Shown here piece by piece: positions 34,235 to 42,075 of a DNA stretch of 53,125 nucleotides. The stretch lies in assembly GCA_031256445.1 (NCBI GenBank), contig JAIRQN010000039.1:1-53125 (forward strand), in the 5' to 3' direction. Source of the DNA: Treponema sp. GTDB lineage: Bacteria > Spirochaetota > Spirochaetia > Treponematales > Breznakiellaceae. Numbering within the stretch: position 1 is the stretch's first letter; every line of letters begins with the position of its first letter. A program made the translations under genes and the position numbers. Under the pieces are notes generated by a model, which saw nothing but the letters and a program-made list of their open reading frames with translations, searched no databases and was not told the origin of the DNA.

Positions 34235-36730
34235 ATGCAAGTTTTGAAATTCGGAGGAACCTCCGTTGGAAGCCCCCAGGGGATTGAAAATATTATCGGG
34301 ATATTAAAAAGCAAGAAAAACCTTGATGTAAAAGCAGTGGTAGTATCCGCTTTTTCCGGAGTAACAGATGCCCTGATTGGCCTGGCGAACGTTGCGGTCA
34401 GGGGCGAATCATATAAAAACCAGATTGAAACTGTAAAAAACCGTCATTTTGACTGTGCGGCGCGCTTTTTGAAAGGTCCGCAGCGAAAAAACGCCGTGAA
34501 AACCATCGAAAATACCGTTTCTGAGCTGACTCAGATCCTTGACGGCATCTCTCTTCTGGGAGAATTGTCACAACGCAGCCTGGATTTGGTCATGAGCTTT
34601 GGAGAAAGGCTCTCTGCGGCCCTTCTTTCACTGATTTTTACTGAAAACGGCATAGAATCCGTCTATTTGGATGCCCGGCCATTGGTAAAAACAAGCTCAA
34701 ACTACGGAAAAGCCTCCGTTCTTTCAAAAGAAACAGAAGCCAATATCCGGGATTATTTCAAAACAGCGAAAAAAGTCTTGCATGTTATTACCGGTTTTAT
34801 CGGCTCCACGGCAGAAGGTCATACGACTACAGTAGGCCGGGACGGTTCAGACTTAAGCGCCTCTGTTTTTGCCGCGGCTCTAGGAGCCAAAACGCTTGAA
34901 ATATGGACCGATGTTGACGGTATTCTTACAGCCGATCCCGGACTGGTAAAAAACGCGTTCCGCATAAAGGAAATTTCCTATACCGAAGCGATGGAAATAT
35001 CCCACTTTGGCGCGAGGGTTCTTTTCCCGCCTTCTGTAAAACCCGCTCTTGAAAAGGGCATCCCTATTTTTATCCGCAATACATTTAACCCGTCATGCGA
35101 AGGGACAAAAATAGTAAAAAACGCCGCAAAGGCTGAATTTCCGATCAGGGGAATAAGTTCCATCAGCAGCGCGGCGCTTGTCAGGATTCAGGGAACCGGC
35201 ATGGTCGGCGTCGCGGGCTTTTCCGCCAGGGTATTCAGCGCGCTTGCCCGCAGAGGCATCAGCGTTATGCTGATAACGCAGAGTTCCAGCGAATACTCGA
35301 TTTGTTTCGCGGTTCTCCCCGAAGATGCGCATAACGCAGGGGCGGCGTTAAAAGAAGAGTTCGCAGCAGAGATTGGCCTTGGTTCCATAGAAAAGCCGGT
35401 TATTGAAAGTGATGTTTCGATAATCGCGGTTGTCGGCTCGGCGATGAAGAGCACTTCCGGCATTTCCGGAAAAGTCTTTCACGCGCTTGGACGCAACGGG
35501 ATCAATGTCATCGCGATTGCGCAAGGATCGTCAGAGACGAATATTTCAGCGGTTATTCCGTCGCAGGACGAAGGCAAGGCGCTTAACGCCATTCATGACG
35601 CGTTCTTCCTTGCCGGACAGCGATCTGTAAATCTTTTCCTTGTAGGCACAGGCCTTATCGGCGGCACCCTGCTGGATCAAATCGCCGGCAACCAGGAAAA
35701 ACTTGCAAACACCGATATGATCAAGATAAATCTGATAGGAGCGGCCAATTACGACAAGATGGTTTTTTCTGACATGCAAAATCCCAACGGCGGGCTGGAA
35801 CCTTTAAAAACAAAAAAAATGCTGACTGCGCCGGGTAAAGCGGAAGGCGCAGAGCAGTTGAAACTGTCAGAAATTGCGGACCGCTTTGTGGATAAAATGA
35901 TTTCACTTAACCTTCCCAATTCGTGCTTTTGCGACTGTACGGCAAGCGAGGAAACTTCCGCCCTGTACGAAAAAATTCTTCACCACGCCATCCCTATCGT
36001 TACGCCGAATAAAAAAGCAAACTCAGGCGCCCTGGACTATTACAGGCGGCTTACAACATATTCAAGGGAACGGGGGATTCCGTATCTGTACGAATGTACA
36101 GTCGGAGCGGGGCTTCCCATTATCTCCACATTAAGGGATCTTTCCCTTTCAGGAGACAAGGTGCTGCGCATAGAAGCGGTTCTTTCAGGAACGTTAAGCT
36201 ACATATTCAACAATTTTGACGGCAGTAAAACATTTTCCGCCCTTGTGCGCGAGGCAAAATCCAAAGGCTACACGGAGCCGGATCCAAGGGACGATCTTAA
36301 TGCGATGGACGCGGCGCGCAAAGTTTTAACCCTCGCGCGCGAATGCGGTCTTTCAATTGAATTCTCCAATGTAAAAATAGAGCCAATACTTCCGGCCGCC
36401 TGCTTTAAAGCGAAGGACATTGAGTCCTTCTTTACCGAGCTTGAAAAATCTGACGCCGATTATGAAAAGAAAAGGGCAAAGGCGGCCGCAGAGGGAAAGC
36501 AGCTTCGCTACATCGCCGTGATAGAGCAGGGGAAGGCGCATCTTGCGTTCCGCGCCGAAGAGGACGGCAGCCCTTTCCGTTCGCTTGTTGACAGCGACAA
36601 TATTGTCGTTATTACGACCAACCGTTATTCCAAACTCCCGATGGTTATTAAAGGCCCCGGCGCGGGCGCTCAGGTAACGGCGGGAGGAGTCTTCGCCGAC
36701 ATTGTGCGCACCGCAAGGACGCTGGTGTAA
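34235..36730 (+). CDS. thrA: Bifunctional aspartokinase / homoserine dehydrogenase
   Basis: Catalyses the first and third steps from aspartate to homoserine, feeding threonine and methionine. The kinase domain starts MQVLKFGGTSVGSPQGI and includes TVGRDGSDLSAS and the region EIWTDVDGILTADP. Two ACT-type regulatory segments are at about 315-470 (for example VSIIAVVGSAMKSTSGISGK), suggesting feedback control by threonine. The dehydrogenase domain begins LFLVGTGLIGGTLLDQI near 467 and includes ANKKA-type NPKKANS and GYTEPDPRDDLNAMDAARK, ending GAGAQVTAGGVFADIV. At 831 residues it has the length of Escherichia coli ThrA. GGAG precedes the ATG. An aminotransferase follows 12 nt on. Confidence 0.96.
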   Translation: MQVLKFGGTSVGSPQGIENIIGILKSKKNLDVKAVVVSAFSGVTDALIGLANVAVRGESYKNQIETVKNRHFDCAARFLKGPQRKNAVKTIENTVSELTQILDGISLLGELSQRSLDLVMSFGERLSAALLSLIFTENGIESVYLDARPLVKTSSNYGKASVLSKETEANIRDYFKTAKKVLHVITGFIGSTAEGHTTTVGRDGSDLSASVFAAALGAKTLEIWTDVDGILTADPGLVKNAFRIKEISYTEAMEISHFGARVLFPPSVKPALEKGIPIFIRNTFNPSCEGTKIVKNAAKAEFPIRGISSISSAALVRIQGTGMVGVAGFSARVFSALARRGISVMLITQSSSEYSICFAVLPEDAHNAGAALKEEFAAEIGLGSIEKPVIESDVSIIAVVGSAMKSTSGISGKVFHALGRNGINVIAIAQGSSETNISAVIPSQDEGKALNAIHDAFFLAGQRSVNLFLVGTGLIGGTLLDQIAGNQEKLANTDMIKINLIGAANYDKMVFSDMQNPNGGLEPLKTKKMLTAPGKAEGAEQLKLSEIADRFVDKMISLNLPNSCFCDCTASEETSALYEKILHHAIPIVTPNKKANSGALDYYRRLTTYSRERGIPYLYECTVGAGLPIISTLRDLSLSGDKVLRIEAVLSGTLSYIFNNFDGSKTFSALVREAKSKGYTEPDPRDDLNAMDAARKVLTLARECGLSIEFSNVKIEPILPAACFKAKDIESFFTELEKSDADYEKKRAKAAAEGKQLRYIAVIEQGKAHLAFRAEEDGSPFRSLVDSDNIVVITTNRYSKLPMVIKGPGAGAQVTAGGVFADIVRTARTLV

Positions 36731-36742
36731 AAGGAGATATTA

Positions 36743-37954
36743 ATGCCGATAGCTGACAATATTAAAACCGCGCTTGCCTCGTCTTCCATGATTCGAAAAA
36801 TGTTTGAAGAGGGGATGCACCTTAAAAAACAACACGGCGCGGACAGGGTTTTCGATTTTTCGCTTGGCAATCCCGATATTGAGCCGCCTCCCGCGTTTCA
36901 CGATGTTTTTGTAAAATTCGCGAGGGAAGACGAAAAGGGCTCTCACGGGTATATGCCAAACGCGGGATACGCCCATGTCAGGGAAGCCCTGGCGAAGAAA
37001 GTCCGCAAAGAGCAGAATGTCGAAGTTGACGGATCTCACATTATTATGGCCGCCGGAGCCGCCGGAGGGCTTAACACAGTTTTTAAAACAATCTGCAATC
37101 CGGGCGATGAGGTAATTGTTACCAAACCTTACTTTATGGAATACCGTCCGTATACCGCCAATCATGGGGCGAAACTTGCAGAGGTACAGGCGCTTGACGA
37201 TTTTAATTTGGACCTTGACGCGATAAAAGCCGCTCTGAATGAAAAAACCGCAGCCGTTCTTATAAACTCACCCAATAATCCCACGGGGAAAATTTATCCC
37301 GCCGCTGTCCTTGCCGGACTTGCGTCTGTTCTTTGCGAACACGGCAAAAAGACAGGGCGCTTTCCCTATCTTGTTTCCGATGAACCATACAGGGAAATCG
37401 CCTACGGATTTGATGTGCCTCCTGTATTAAGCTGTTACAGCGAATCCATAGTAGTCAGTTCCTATTCAAAGAGCCTGTCCCTTCCCGGAGAGCGCATCGG
37501 CTATATCGCGGTGAACCCGGATATTTCAGGCAGGGACGATCTTTTAAACGGTTTAACCTACGCTACAAGAATACTGGGTTTTGTAAACGCTCCCGCCTTA
37601 ATGCAGAGAATAGTCGGCAGTTTAACGGAAGAGCGCGTGGATGTTTCCATTTACGAGCGGCGCAGGGACGCGTTTACAAAAATCCTTGATGAGGCGGGAA
37701 TACAGTACGCGCAGCCGCAGGGTGCGTTTTATCTTTTCTGTAAAGTTCCCAAAAGAGGCGGACAATCAGAAGTAAACGGCGCTCAGGATGACAGGGCGTT
37801 TGTGGAACATTTAAAGAAATACCTGATATTGGGCGTTCCCGGTTCAGGTTTTGGAAAACCCGGCTGGCTGCGTTTCGCGTATTGTGTTGACGAAAAAATT
37901 ATCGGCGCGTCAGAGAATGCCTTTAAAGAAGCAGTGAAAACCTGGCGGGGATGA
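36743..37954 (+). CDS. Class I/II pyridoxal-phosphate aminotransferase
   Basis: Fold-type I aminotransferase of 403 residues. Landmarks: DFSLGNPDIEPP, GYMPNAGYAHVREAL, MAAGAAGGLNTVFK, INSPNNPTGKIYP, DEPYREIAYG and the PLP lysine in SSYSKSLSLPGERIGY. It resembles the aspartate aminotransferase group. AAGGAG lies in good position before the ATG at 36743. It forms a two-gene unit with thrA, so an aspartate or aromatic aminotransferase supplying aspartate for the same pathway is likely, but exact substrate is not determined. It converges on the cupin gene with only a 3-nt gap. Confidence 0.92.
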   Translation: MPIADNIKTALASSSMIRKMFEEGMHLKKQHGADRVFDFSLGNPDIEPPPAFHDVFVKFAREDEKGSHGYMPNAGYAHVREALAKKVRKEQNVEVDGSHIIMAAGAAGGLNTVFKTICNPGDEVIVTKPYFMEYRPYTANHGAKLAEVQALDDFNLDLDAIKAALNEKTAAVLINSPNNPTGKIYPAAVLAGLASVLCEHGKKTGRFPYLVSDEPYREIAYGFDVPPVLSCYSESIVVSSYSKSLSLPGERIGYIAVNPDISGRDDLLNGLTYATRILGFVNAPALMQRIVGSLTEERVDVSIYERRRDAFTKILDEAGIQYAQPQGAFYLFCKVPKRGGQSEVNGAQDDRAFVEHLKKYLILGVPGSGFGKPGWLRFAYCVDEKIIGASENAFKEAVKTWRG

Positions 37955-37957
37955 TCG

Positions 37958-38308
37958 TTACAATTTTGGATTTTCAGTTTCAACCTTGTCGCCGTCTTTA
38001 AAAGGCGCAAGAGCGGCGCTCATGCGCACGACAGAAGAAGATCTGTTTATCACATAATGAACCTCACCCGGTTCAATGTGTATAAACTGCCCCGCCGCAA
38101 GATCGTGCGCCTTCCCGTCCACAACAATGGTGACGTTCCCTTCCAATACAAAAAAGTTTTCTTCCATTACTTCGTGATAGTGCGCCCGGAAATCCTGTCC
38201 GGGCATGAACTGTACCAGCGCGAAATTCATGCGCGGCCCTTGCATTAAATATTTTGGGCCCCATTCGCCGAAGCGGTACTCTTTGTCTTTTTCGTTAACA
38301 ATATACAT
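37958..38308 (-). CDS. Small cupin protein next to AI-2 kinase gene
   Basis: A 116-residue single-domain cupin. The metal-binding motifs are complete: HYHEVMEENFFVLEG (motif 1) and PGEVHYVIN (motif 2). AGGAG precedes the ATG, 3 nt after the lsrK stop, so it is cotranscribed with lsrK. The canonical lsr operon places LsrG, an isomerase acting on phospho-AI-2, beside lsrF; no LsrG is present here. A cupin is a plausible replacement because cupins often isomerise small phosphorylated or keto compounds. That role is inference only. It could equally be an unrelated sensor or sugar epimerase. Confidence 0.85.
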   Translation of the reverse strand: MYIVNEKDKEYRFGEWGPKYLMQGPRMNFALVQFMPGQDFRAHYHEVMEENFFVLEGNVTIVVDGKAHDLAAGQFIHIEPGEVHYVINRSSSVVRMSAALAPFKDGDKVETENPKL

Positions 38309-38311
38309 ATT

Positions 38312-39877
38312 TTACTCCTGTAAACCTGGTGAGCACCACATATAATTTGTAATTCCATCGTCGCTTAAACGCAGAAGCGGTTTATACGCAGCCTGCCAGT
38401 TTTTATACGCTTTATCGTACACCTCGCGGTTATCCGCGTTAGGTGAAAATATTTTTTCAGTTTTCACCAGGGCGCGGGCGGCTTCTTTTTCATTTTTATA
38501 AATGCCGATTCCCTTGCCCGCCATTATCGCGGCTCCAAGGGAAGTGGCTTCTTTTACAACGGGAACTTCAACAGGAATGCCAAGCACATCGGCGAGTATC
38601 TGGGGCCATACCGCGCTCTTTGCTGCTCCGCCTGCGAATACTATTTTACCGGGCCTGCCGCCTGTCGCTTCCTCTACAAGACGAAGGTGTCCCAGAGTTA
38701 CGAGGCAGGCGTTTTCCATAATGGCGCGGTAAAAAGCGGCTTTATTGTACTTTTCCGCATCCAGCTCAAAGTTGATAAAAGCCGGAGATGCGTGTTTCCA
38801 GTTTATGTAGTTCATTACATCGGAAAAAACGCAGATAATGCCGTAACTTCCTGCGGGAACCGACAGGGCCATTTCGTCAAGAATCGCGTAAGGGTCGGTA
38901 TTTTTTTCGGCGGCAAGGCGTTTTTCCTCCGCGCAGAATGTGTCCCTGAACCAGCGCATAACAAGGCCCGGATTAAACGCAAGAGCTTCGTATTGCCACA
39001 TGTTTCCGCAGGCGTGGCAGTTAACGCGCACATCGAATTTCGGCGAACAGACGGGAGAGCCCGTATTGAATTCGTACTGCCAGAAACTGCCTCCGAAAAC
39101 GACCGCCTCTCCTTCCTCTGCAACTCCTACGCCGATTGTTCCAAGCTGGCAGTCTCCGCCCCCTGTGACAAGGACAGTGTCTTCGCAAAGCCCGCTCTGC
39201 GCCGCGCCTGTTTTTGAAACCCTTGCCGCGACAGCGCCGCATTCCTTTACATCGGGGAAAATATCATCGCGAAGGCCGCAGCGGCGCGCGATTTCCCTGT
39301 CCCAGTTACGCGATCTTAAATCCATCAGACCGGTAGTTGAGCCGTTGCTGGGTTCTACTGCAAGCACGCCGGAAAGTTTAAAAATGATCCAGTCGTTTAT
39401 CATCCCCATGCGGGAGGTTTTCCCGTACACCTGCGGCAGTTTGTTTTTTACCCATAAAAGCCGCGGGAGAGCGCCAAGCGCGAATGTCTGCCCTGATTTT
39501 AAATAAAGTTCCTTTTCAAGATTCGGATCTATCCGCTTTAACTGGGAGACTTCGTCTTTCGCGCGGGCGTCTACATTAGCGCATGCGAAAAGTTCCCTGC
39601 CTTCGCTGTCATAAAGAACAATTCCTTCTCTCATGCAGGTAGTGGAAACGGCGGCTATATTTTCCGCGCCGATCCCTGTATTGGCAAGAACCTCTTTAAT
39701 ACACGAGCAGGTTAACTCCCAATTTTCCTCCCATCGGAAATCCATGCTTCCTGGAAAACGCGGGTCTTGCGGATGTTTCCATTCTTTCTGTACGCAGCCA
39801 ATCTGGTTGCCTTTTACGTCAAAAATGACAGAACGGACGCTTCCGGTTCCAGCGTCAATAGCCATGAGATATTTCAT
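38312..39877 (-). CDS. lsrK: Autoinducer-2 kinase LsrK (FGGY family)
   Basis: Phosphorylates the AI-2 precursor DPD inside the cell. The N terminus YLMAIDAGTGSVRSVIFDV and the run IAAVSTTCMREGIVLYDSEG with FACANVDARA are characteristic of LsrK among FGGY kinases. Further matches are PSNGSTTGLMDLRSRNWD, MRWFRDTFCAEEKRLA, VFAGGAAKSAVWPQILADV and VKEATSLGAAI. It has 521 residues, about the length of the Escherichia coli enzyme. It was first compared with xylulokinase, but these LsrK-specific stretches decide. The ATG is 7 nt after a perfect -10, with no Shine-Dalgarno, so the message is probably leaderless. It is divergent from lsrF. Confidence 0.9.
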   Translation of the reverse strand: MKYLMAIDAGTGSVRSVIFDVKGNQIGCVQKEWKHPQDPRFPGSMDFRWEENWELTCSCIKEVLANTGIGAENIAAVSTTCMREGIVLYDSEGRELFACANVDARAKDEVSQLKRIDPNLEKELYLKSGQTFALGALPRLLWVKNKLPQVYGKTSRMGMINDWIIFKLSGVLAVEPSNGSTTGLMDLRSRNWDREIARRCGLRDDIFPDVKECGAVAARVSKTGAAQSGLCEDTVLVTGGGDCQLGTIGVGVAEEGEAVVFGGSFWQYEFNTGSPVCSPKFDVRVNCHACGNMWQYEALAFNPGLVMRWFRDTFCAEEKRLAAEKNTDPYAILDEMALSVPAGSYGIICVFSDVMNYINWKHASPAFINFELDAEKYNKAAFYRAIMENACLVTLGHLRLVEEATGGRPGKIVFAGGAAKSAVWPQILADVLGIPVEVPVVKEATSLGAAIMAGKGIGIYKNEKEAARALVKTEKIFSPNADNREVYDKAYKNWQAAYKPLLRLSDDGITNYMWCSPGLQE

Positions 39878-39878
39878 A

Positions 39879-39907
39879 TTGAATATTATATTATTACATA
39901 ATAAAAT
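39879..39907 (+). promoter_or_regulatory. Promoter of lsrF (plus strand)
   Basis: TTGAAT at 39879-39884, a 17-nt spacer, TAAAAT at 39902-39907. Initiation near 39914 leaves a 23-nt leader holding GGAGG at 39927-39931. It overlaps the opposite lsrK promoter almost completely. Confidence 0.65.
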
Positions 39908-39914
39908 ATGTAAA
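39885..39914 (-). promoter_or_regulatory. Promoter of lsrK (minus strand), leaderless
   Basis: On the minus strand, TTTACA (39909-39914), an 18-nt spacer and a consensus TATAAT (39885-39890). The expected initiation base coincides with the A of the lsrK ATG at 39877, and no Shine-Dalgarno exists between. Confidence 0.65.
39894..39913. promoter_or_regulatory. Inverted repeat, likely operator of the divergent lsr promoter
   Basis: TTACATA (39894-39900) and TATGTAA (39907-39913) form a perfect 7+7 bp palindrome with a 6-nt centre. It covers the -10 of lsrF and the -35 and spacer of lsrK, so one bound dimer would control both. The regulator is not in this window. Confidence 0.6.
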
Positions 39915-39936
39915 GGATTTATTATTGGAGGATAAC

Positions 39937-40818
39937 ATGGCTGATAAAGAAGGAATTAAAATTGAAAAAAATTATTATACTGATATTCCCTTTAAAACAA
40001 AAGGGGATTTTCATGTAAAGGGCGCGGCCAATCTTGACTGGGGGATGAAAAAACACCTGACCAACATTTTTAATCCCAAAAGCGGCAATACAGTCATGTT
40101 CGCCTTCGATCACGGCTACTTTATGGGTTCGGTTTCCGGCCTTGAGCGGCTGGATATACTCATCCCACAACTGATAGATCATGTGGACGTACTTATGGCG
40201 ACGCGGGGCGCGCTCAGAACATGCGTAAGACCGAATTTCAGAAAGGGCATCGCGCTTCGCGTGTCGGCGGGTTCTTCCATGATAAATGACGATCTCAGCC
40301 ATGAACTGGTTTCTGTTGACATAGAAGATTCAATCCGCATGAACGCAGACTGCCTCGCCGTACAGACCTTTATCGGCGCGGACGGGCAGCTTTCCAGCAT
40401 AGACAATCTTTCCAGAGTGATAAATTCAGGCGCGCGTTACAGCATACCTACGTTAGGTGTCATTGCCGTAGGAAAAAACATGGAGAGGACAAGCCAGTAT
40501 TTTAAACTGGCAACGCGCATAGTGGCGGAACTTGGCGCGAACATTATAAAGACATACTACTGTGATGATTTTGAAGATATAGTAGCGGCGTGCCCTGTTC
40601 CCATTGTAGTCGCGGGAGGGAAAAAACTTCCCGAAAAAGAAGCTCTTGCAATGGCGTATGAATCCATTCAGGGCGGCGCGCGCGGACTTGATATGGGCAG
40701 AAACATTTTCCAGAGTTATCATCCTGCCGCAATGGCGGACGCAATAGGAAAAATTGTGCATTACAAATACACGGATAAGGAAGCGTGGGAATATTTTCGC
40801 GAGAAAACAAAAAAATAG
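39937..40818 (+). CDS. lsrF: LsrF-type 3-hydroxy-5-phosphonooxypentane-2,4-dione thiolase
   Basis: Last step of AI-2 breakdown: transfers an acetyl group of the phosphorylated AI-2 product to CoA, giving dihydroxyacetone phosphate and acetyl-CoA. It is a DhnA-class aldolase-fold enzyme of 293 residues. LsrF landmarks: LDWGMKKHLTNIFNPKSG, VMFAFDHGYF, VDVLMATRGALR, and the Schiff-base Lys205 in ANIIKTYY, then PVPIVVAGGKKLPEKEAL and DMGRNIFQS. The ATG at 39937 is chosen because GGAGG lies 5 nt before it; a TTG at 39925 overlaps that site. It pairs with lsrK across a divergent promoter and is followed by a GH10 gene 24 nt later. Confidence 0.93.
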   Translation: MADKEGIKIEKNYYTDIPFKTKGDFHVKGAANLDWGMKKHLTNIFNPKSGNTVMFAFDHGYFMGSVSGLERLDILIPQLIDHVDVLMATRGALRTCVRPNFRKGIALRVSAGSSMINDDLSHELVSVDIEDSIRMNADCLAVQTFIGADGQLSSIDNLSRVINSGARYSIPTLGVIAVGKNMERTSQYFKLATRIVAELGANIIKTYYCDDFEDIVAACPVPIVVAGGKKLPEKEALAMAYESIQGGARGLDMGRNIFQSYHPAAMADAIGKIVHYKYTDKEAWEYFREKTKK

Positions 40819-40842
40819 TATCGGGTAACGGGAAGGTTTTTT

Positions 40843-42075
40843 ATGGAAGACAGGTTTAAATACCGCAAGGCCGCCTTAAAGCTGCGCCTTTTATCAGAAA
40901 ACGGATCTCCTGCCGCAAACCAGGAGGTAAAGATCAGCCAGAAAAGCCATCAGTTTTTATTCGGCACAGGCGGTTTTGACGCTGTTGAACTTGCCGGAGG
41001 CGGACCTGACGGAGAGGCAGTAGATGAAAAAAGAGCCGCGTTTCTGAATGATAAACTTAATAAAATATTTACTGTTAATAATTACGCTACGCTGCCTTTC
41101 TACCTTGGCAGATATGAGCCGCAGGAGGGCAAACCAGACGAAACGCGCCTTAAAGCCGGGGCGCGCTGGTTTGAACAGAGGAACATCGCAAGAAAAGGGC
41201 ATCCGCTGTGCTGGCATACAGTCTGCGCTCCCTGGCTGATGAACTACTCAAACGCGGAAATTCTGCAAAAGGTAATCGCCAGAATAGAACGCGATGTGTC
41301 TGCCTTTGCCGGGTTAATTGACATATGGGATGTCATCAATGAAGTCGTCATCATGCCGGTTTTTGACAAATACGACAATGCCGTTACGCGGATATGCAGG
41401 GAATACGGACAGATACGCATTGTTAAAGAAGTGTTTGAAGCGGCAAGAAGGGCCAATCCGAACGCTGTTTTGTTGCTCAACGATTTTGACATTTCAAAGG
41501 ATTATGAAACGCTGATAGATAAATGCCTGCAGGCAGGAATTAAAATTGACGTGATCGGAATTCAGTCGCACCAGCATCAGGGGTATTGGGGAGCCGAAAA
41601 AGTCTGCGATGTCCTTGAGCGTTTTTCACGTTTTGGGCTGCCGCTTCACTTCACGGAAAACACATTGATCTCCGGAGAAATTATGCCCTCCCATATCGTT
41701 GATTTAAACGACTGGCAGGTTGAACAATGGCCTACAACGCCGGAAGGCGAACAGAGGCAGGCGCGGGAGATGACTGAAATGTATGAAATTCTTTTCAGTC
41801 ACAGGCAGGTAGAAGCCATTACAACATGGTCATGTTCTGATAACGCATGGCTTCACGCGCCGGCCGGTTTGCTTCGGACGGACAACAGCGAAAAACCGTC
41901 ATACAAGGCATTAAAAGAAAAAATTTTGAATGAATGGCGCACGGAAATCTGCGCGCGCGCAGACTCAGACGGCTGTGTTGCCATGGAAGGCTTTAAGGGC
42001 GTTTATGAAGCGTCGTTCATGGGAAAGACTGTATCATTTAATCTGGACGGGAAAGCGGATTCGGTTACTTTATAA
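40843..42075 (+). CDS. Glycoside hydrolase family 10 protein, apparently cytosolic
   Basis: GH10 enzymes cut beta-1,4-xylan or xylo-oligosaccharides with retention. The acid/base Glu167 is in IWDVINEVV and the nucleophile Glu272 is in LHFTENT, a variant of the usual ITELD form. Substrate-cleft signature KGHPLCWHTVCAPWL is present. The TIM barrel fills residues 55-375, with an extra N-terminal segment of about 50 residues and a short C-terminal domain. There is no signal peptide, so it would act inside the cell on short xylo-oligosaccharides. AAGG is 6 nt before the ATG. It sits in the lsrF transcript and overlaps the 3' end of the next gene by 11 nt. Why it accompanies AI-2 genes is unknown. 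Confidence 0.88.
   Translation: MEDRFKYRKAALKLRLLSENGSPAANQEVKISQKSHQFLFGTGGFDAVELAGGGPDGEAVDEKRAAFLNDKLNKIFTVNNYATLPFYLGRYEPQEGKPDETRLKAGARWFEQRNIARKGHPLCWHTVCAPWLMNYSNAEILQKVIARIERDVSAFAGLIDIWDVINEVVIMPVFDKYDNAVTRICREYGQIRIVKEVFEAARRANPNAVLLLNDFDISKDYETLIDKCLQAGIKIDVIGIQSHQHQGYWGAEKVCDVLERFSRFGLPLHFTENTLISGEIMPSHIVDLNDWQVEQWPTTPEGEQRQAREMTEMYEILFSHRQVEAITTWSCSDNAWLHAPAGLLRTDNSEKPSYKALKEKILNEWRTEICARADSDGCVAMEGFKGVYEASFMGKTVSFNLDGKADSVTL

Noticed and set aside
38312-39877. Xylulokinase identity for the FGGY kinase
   Set aside because: The GH10 neighbour made xylulokinase attractive, but multiple LsrK-specific stretches and the facing lsrF decide for AI-2 kinase.
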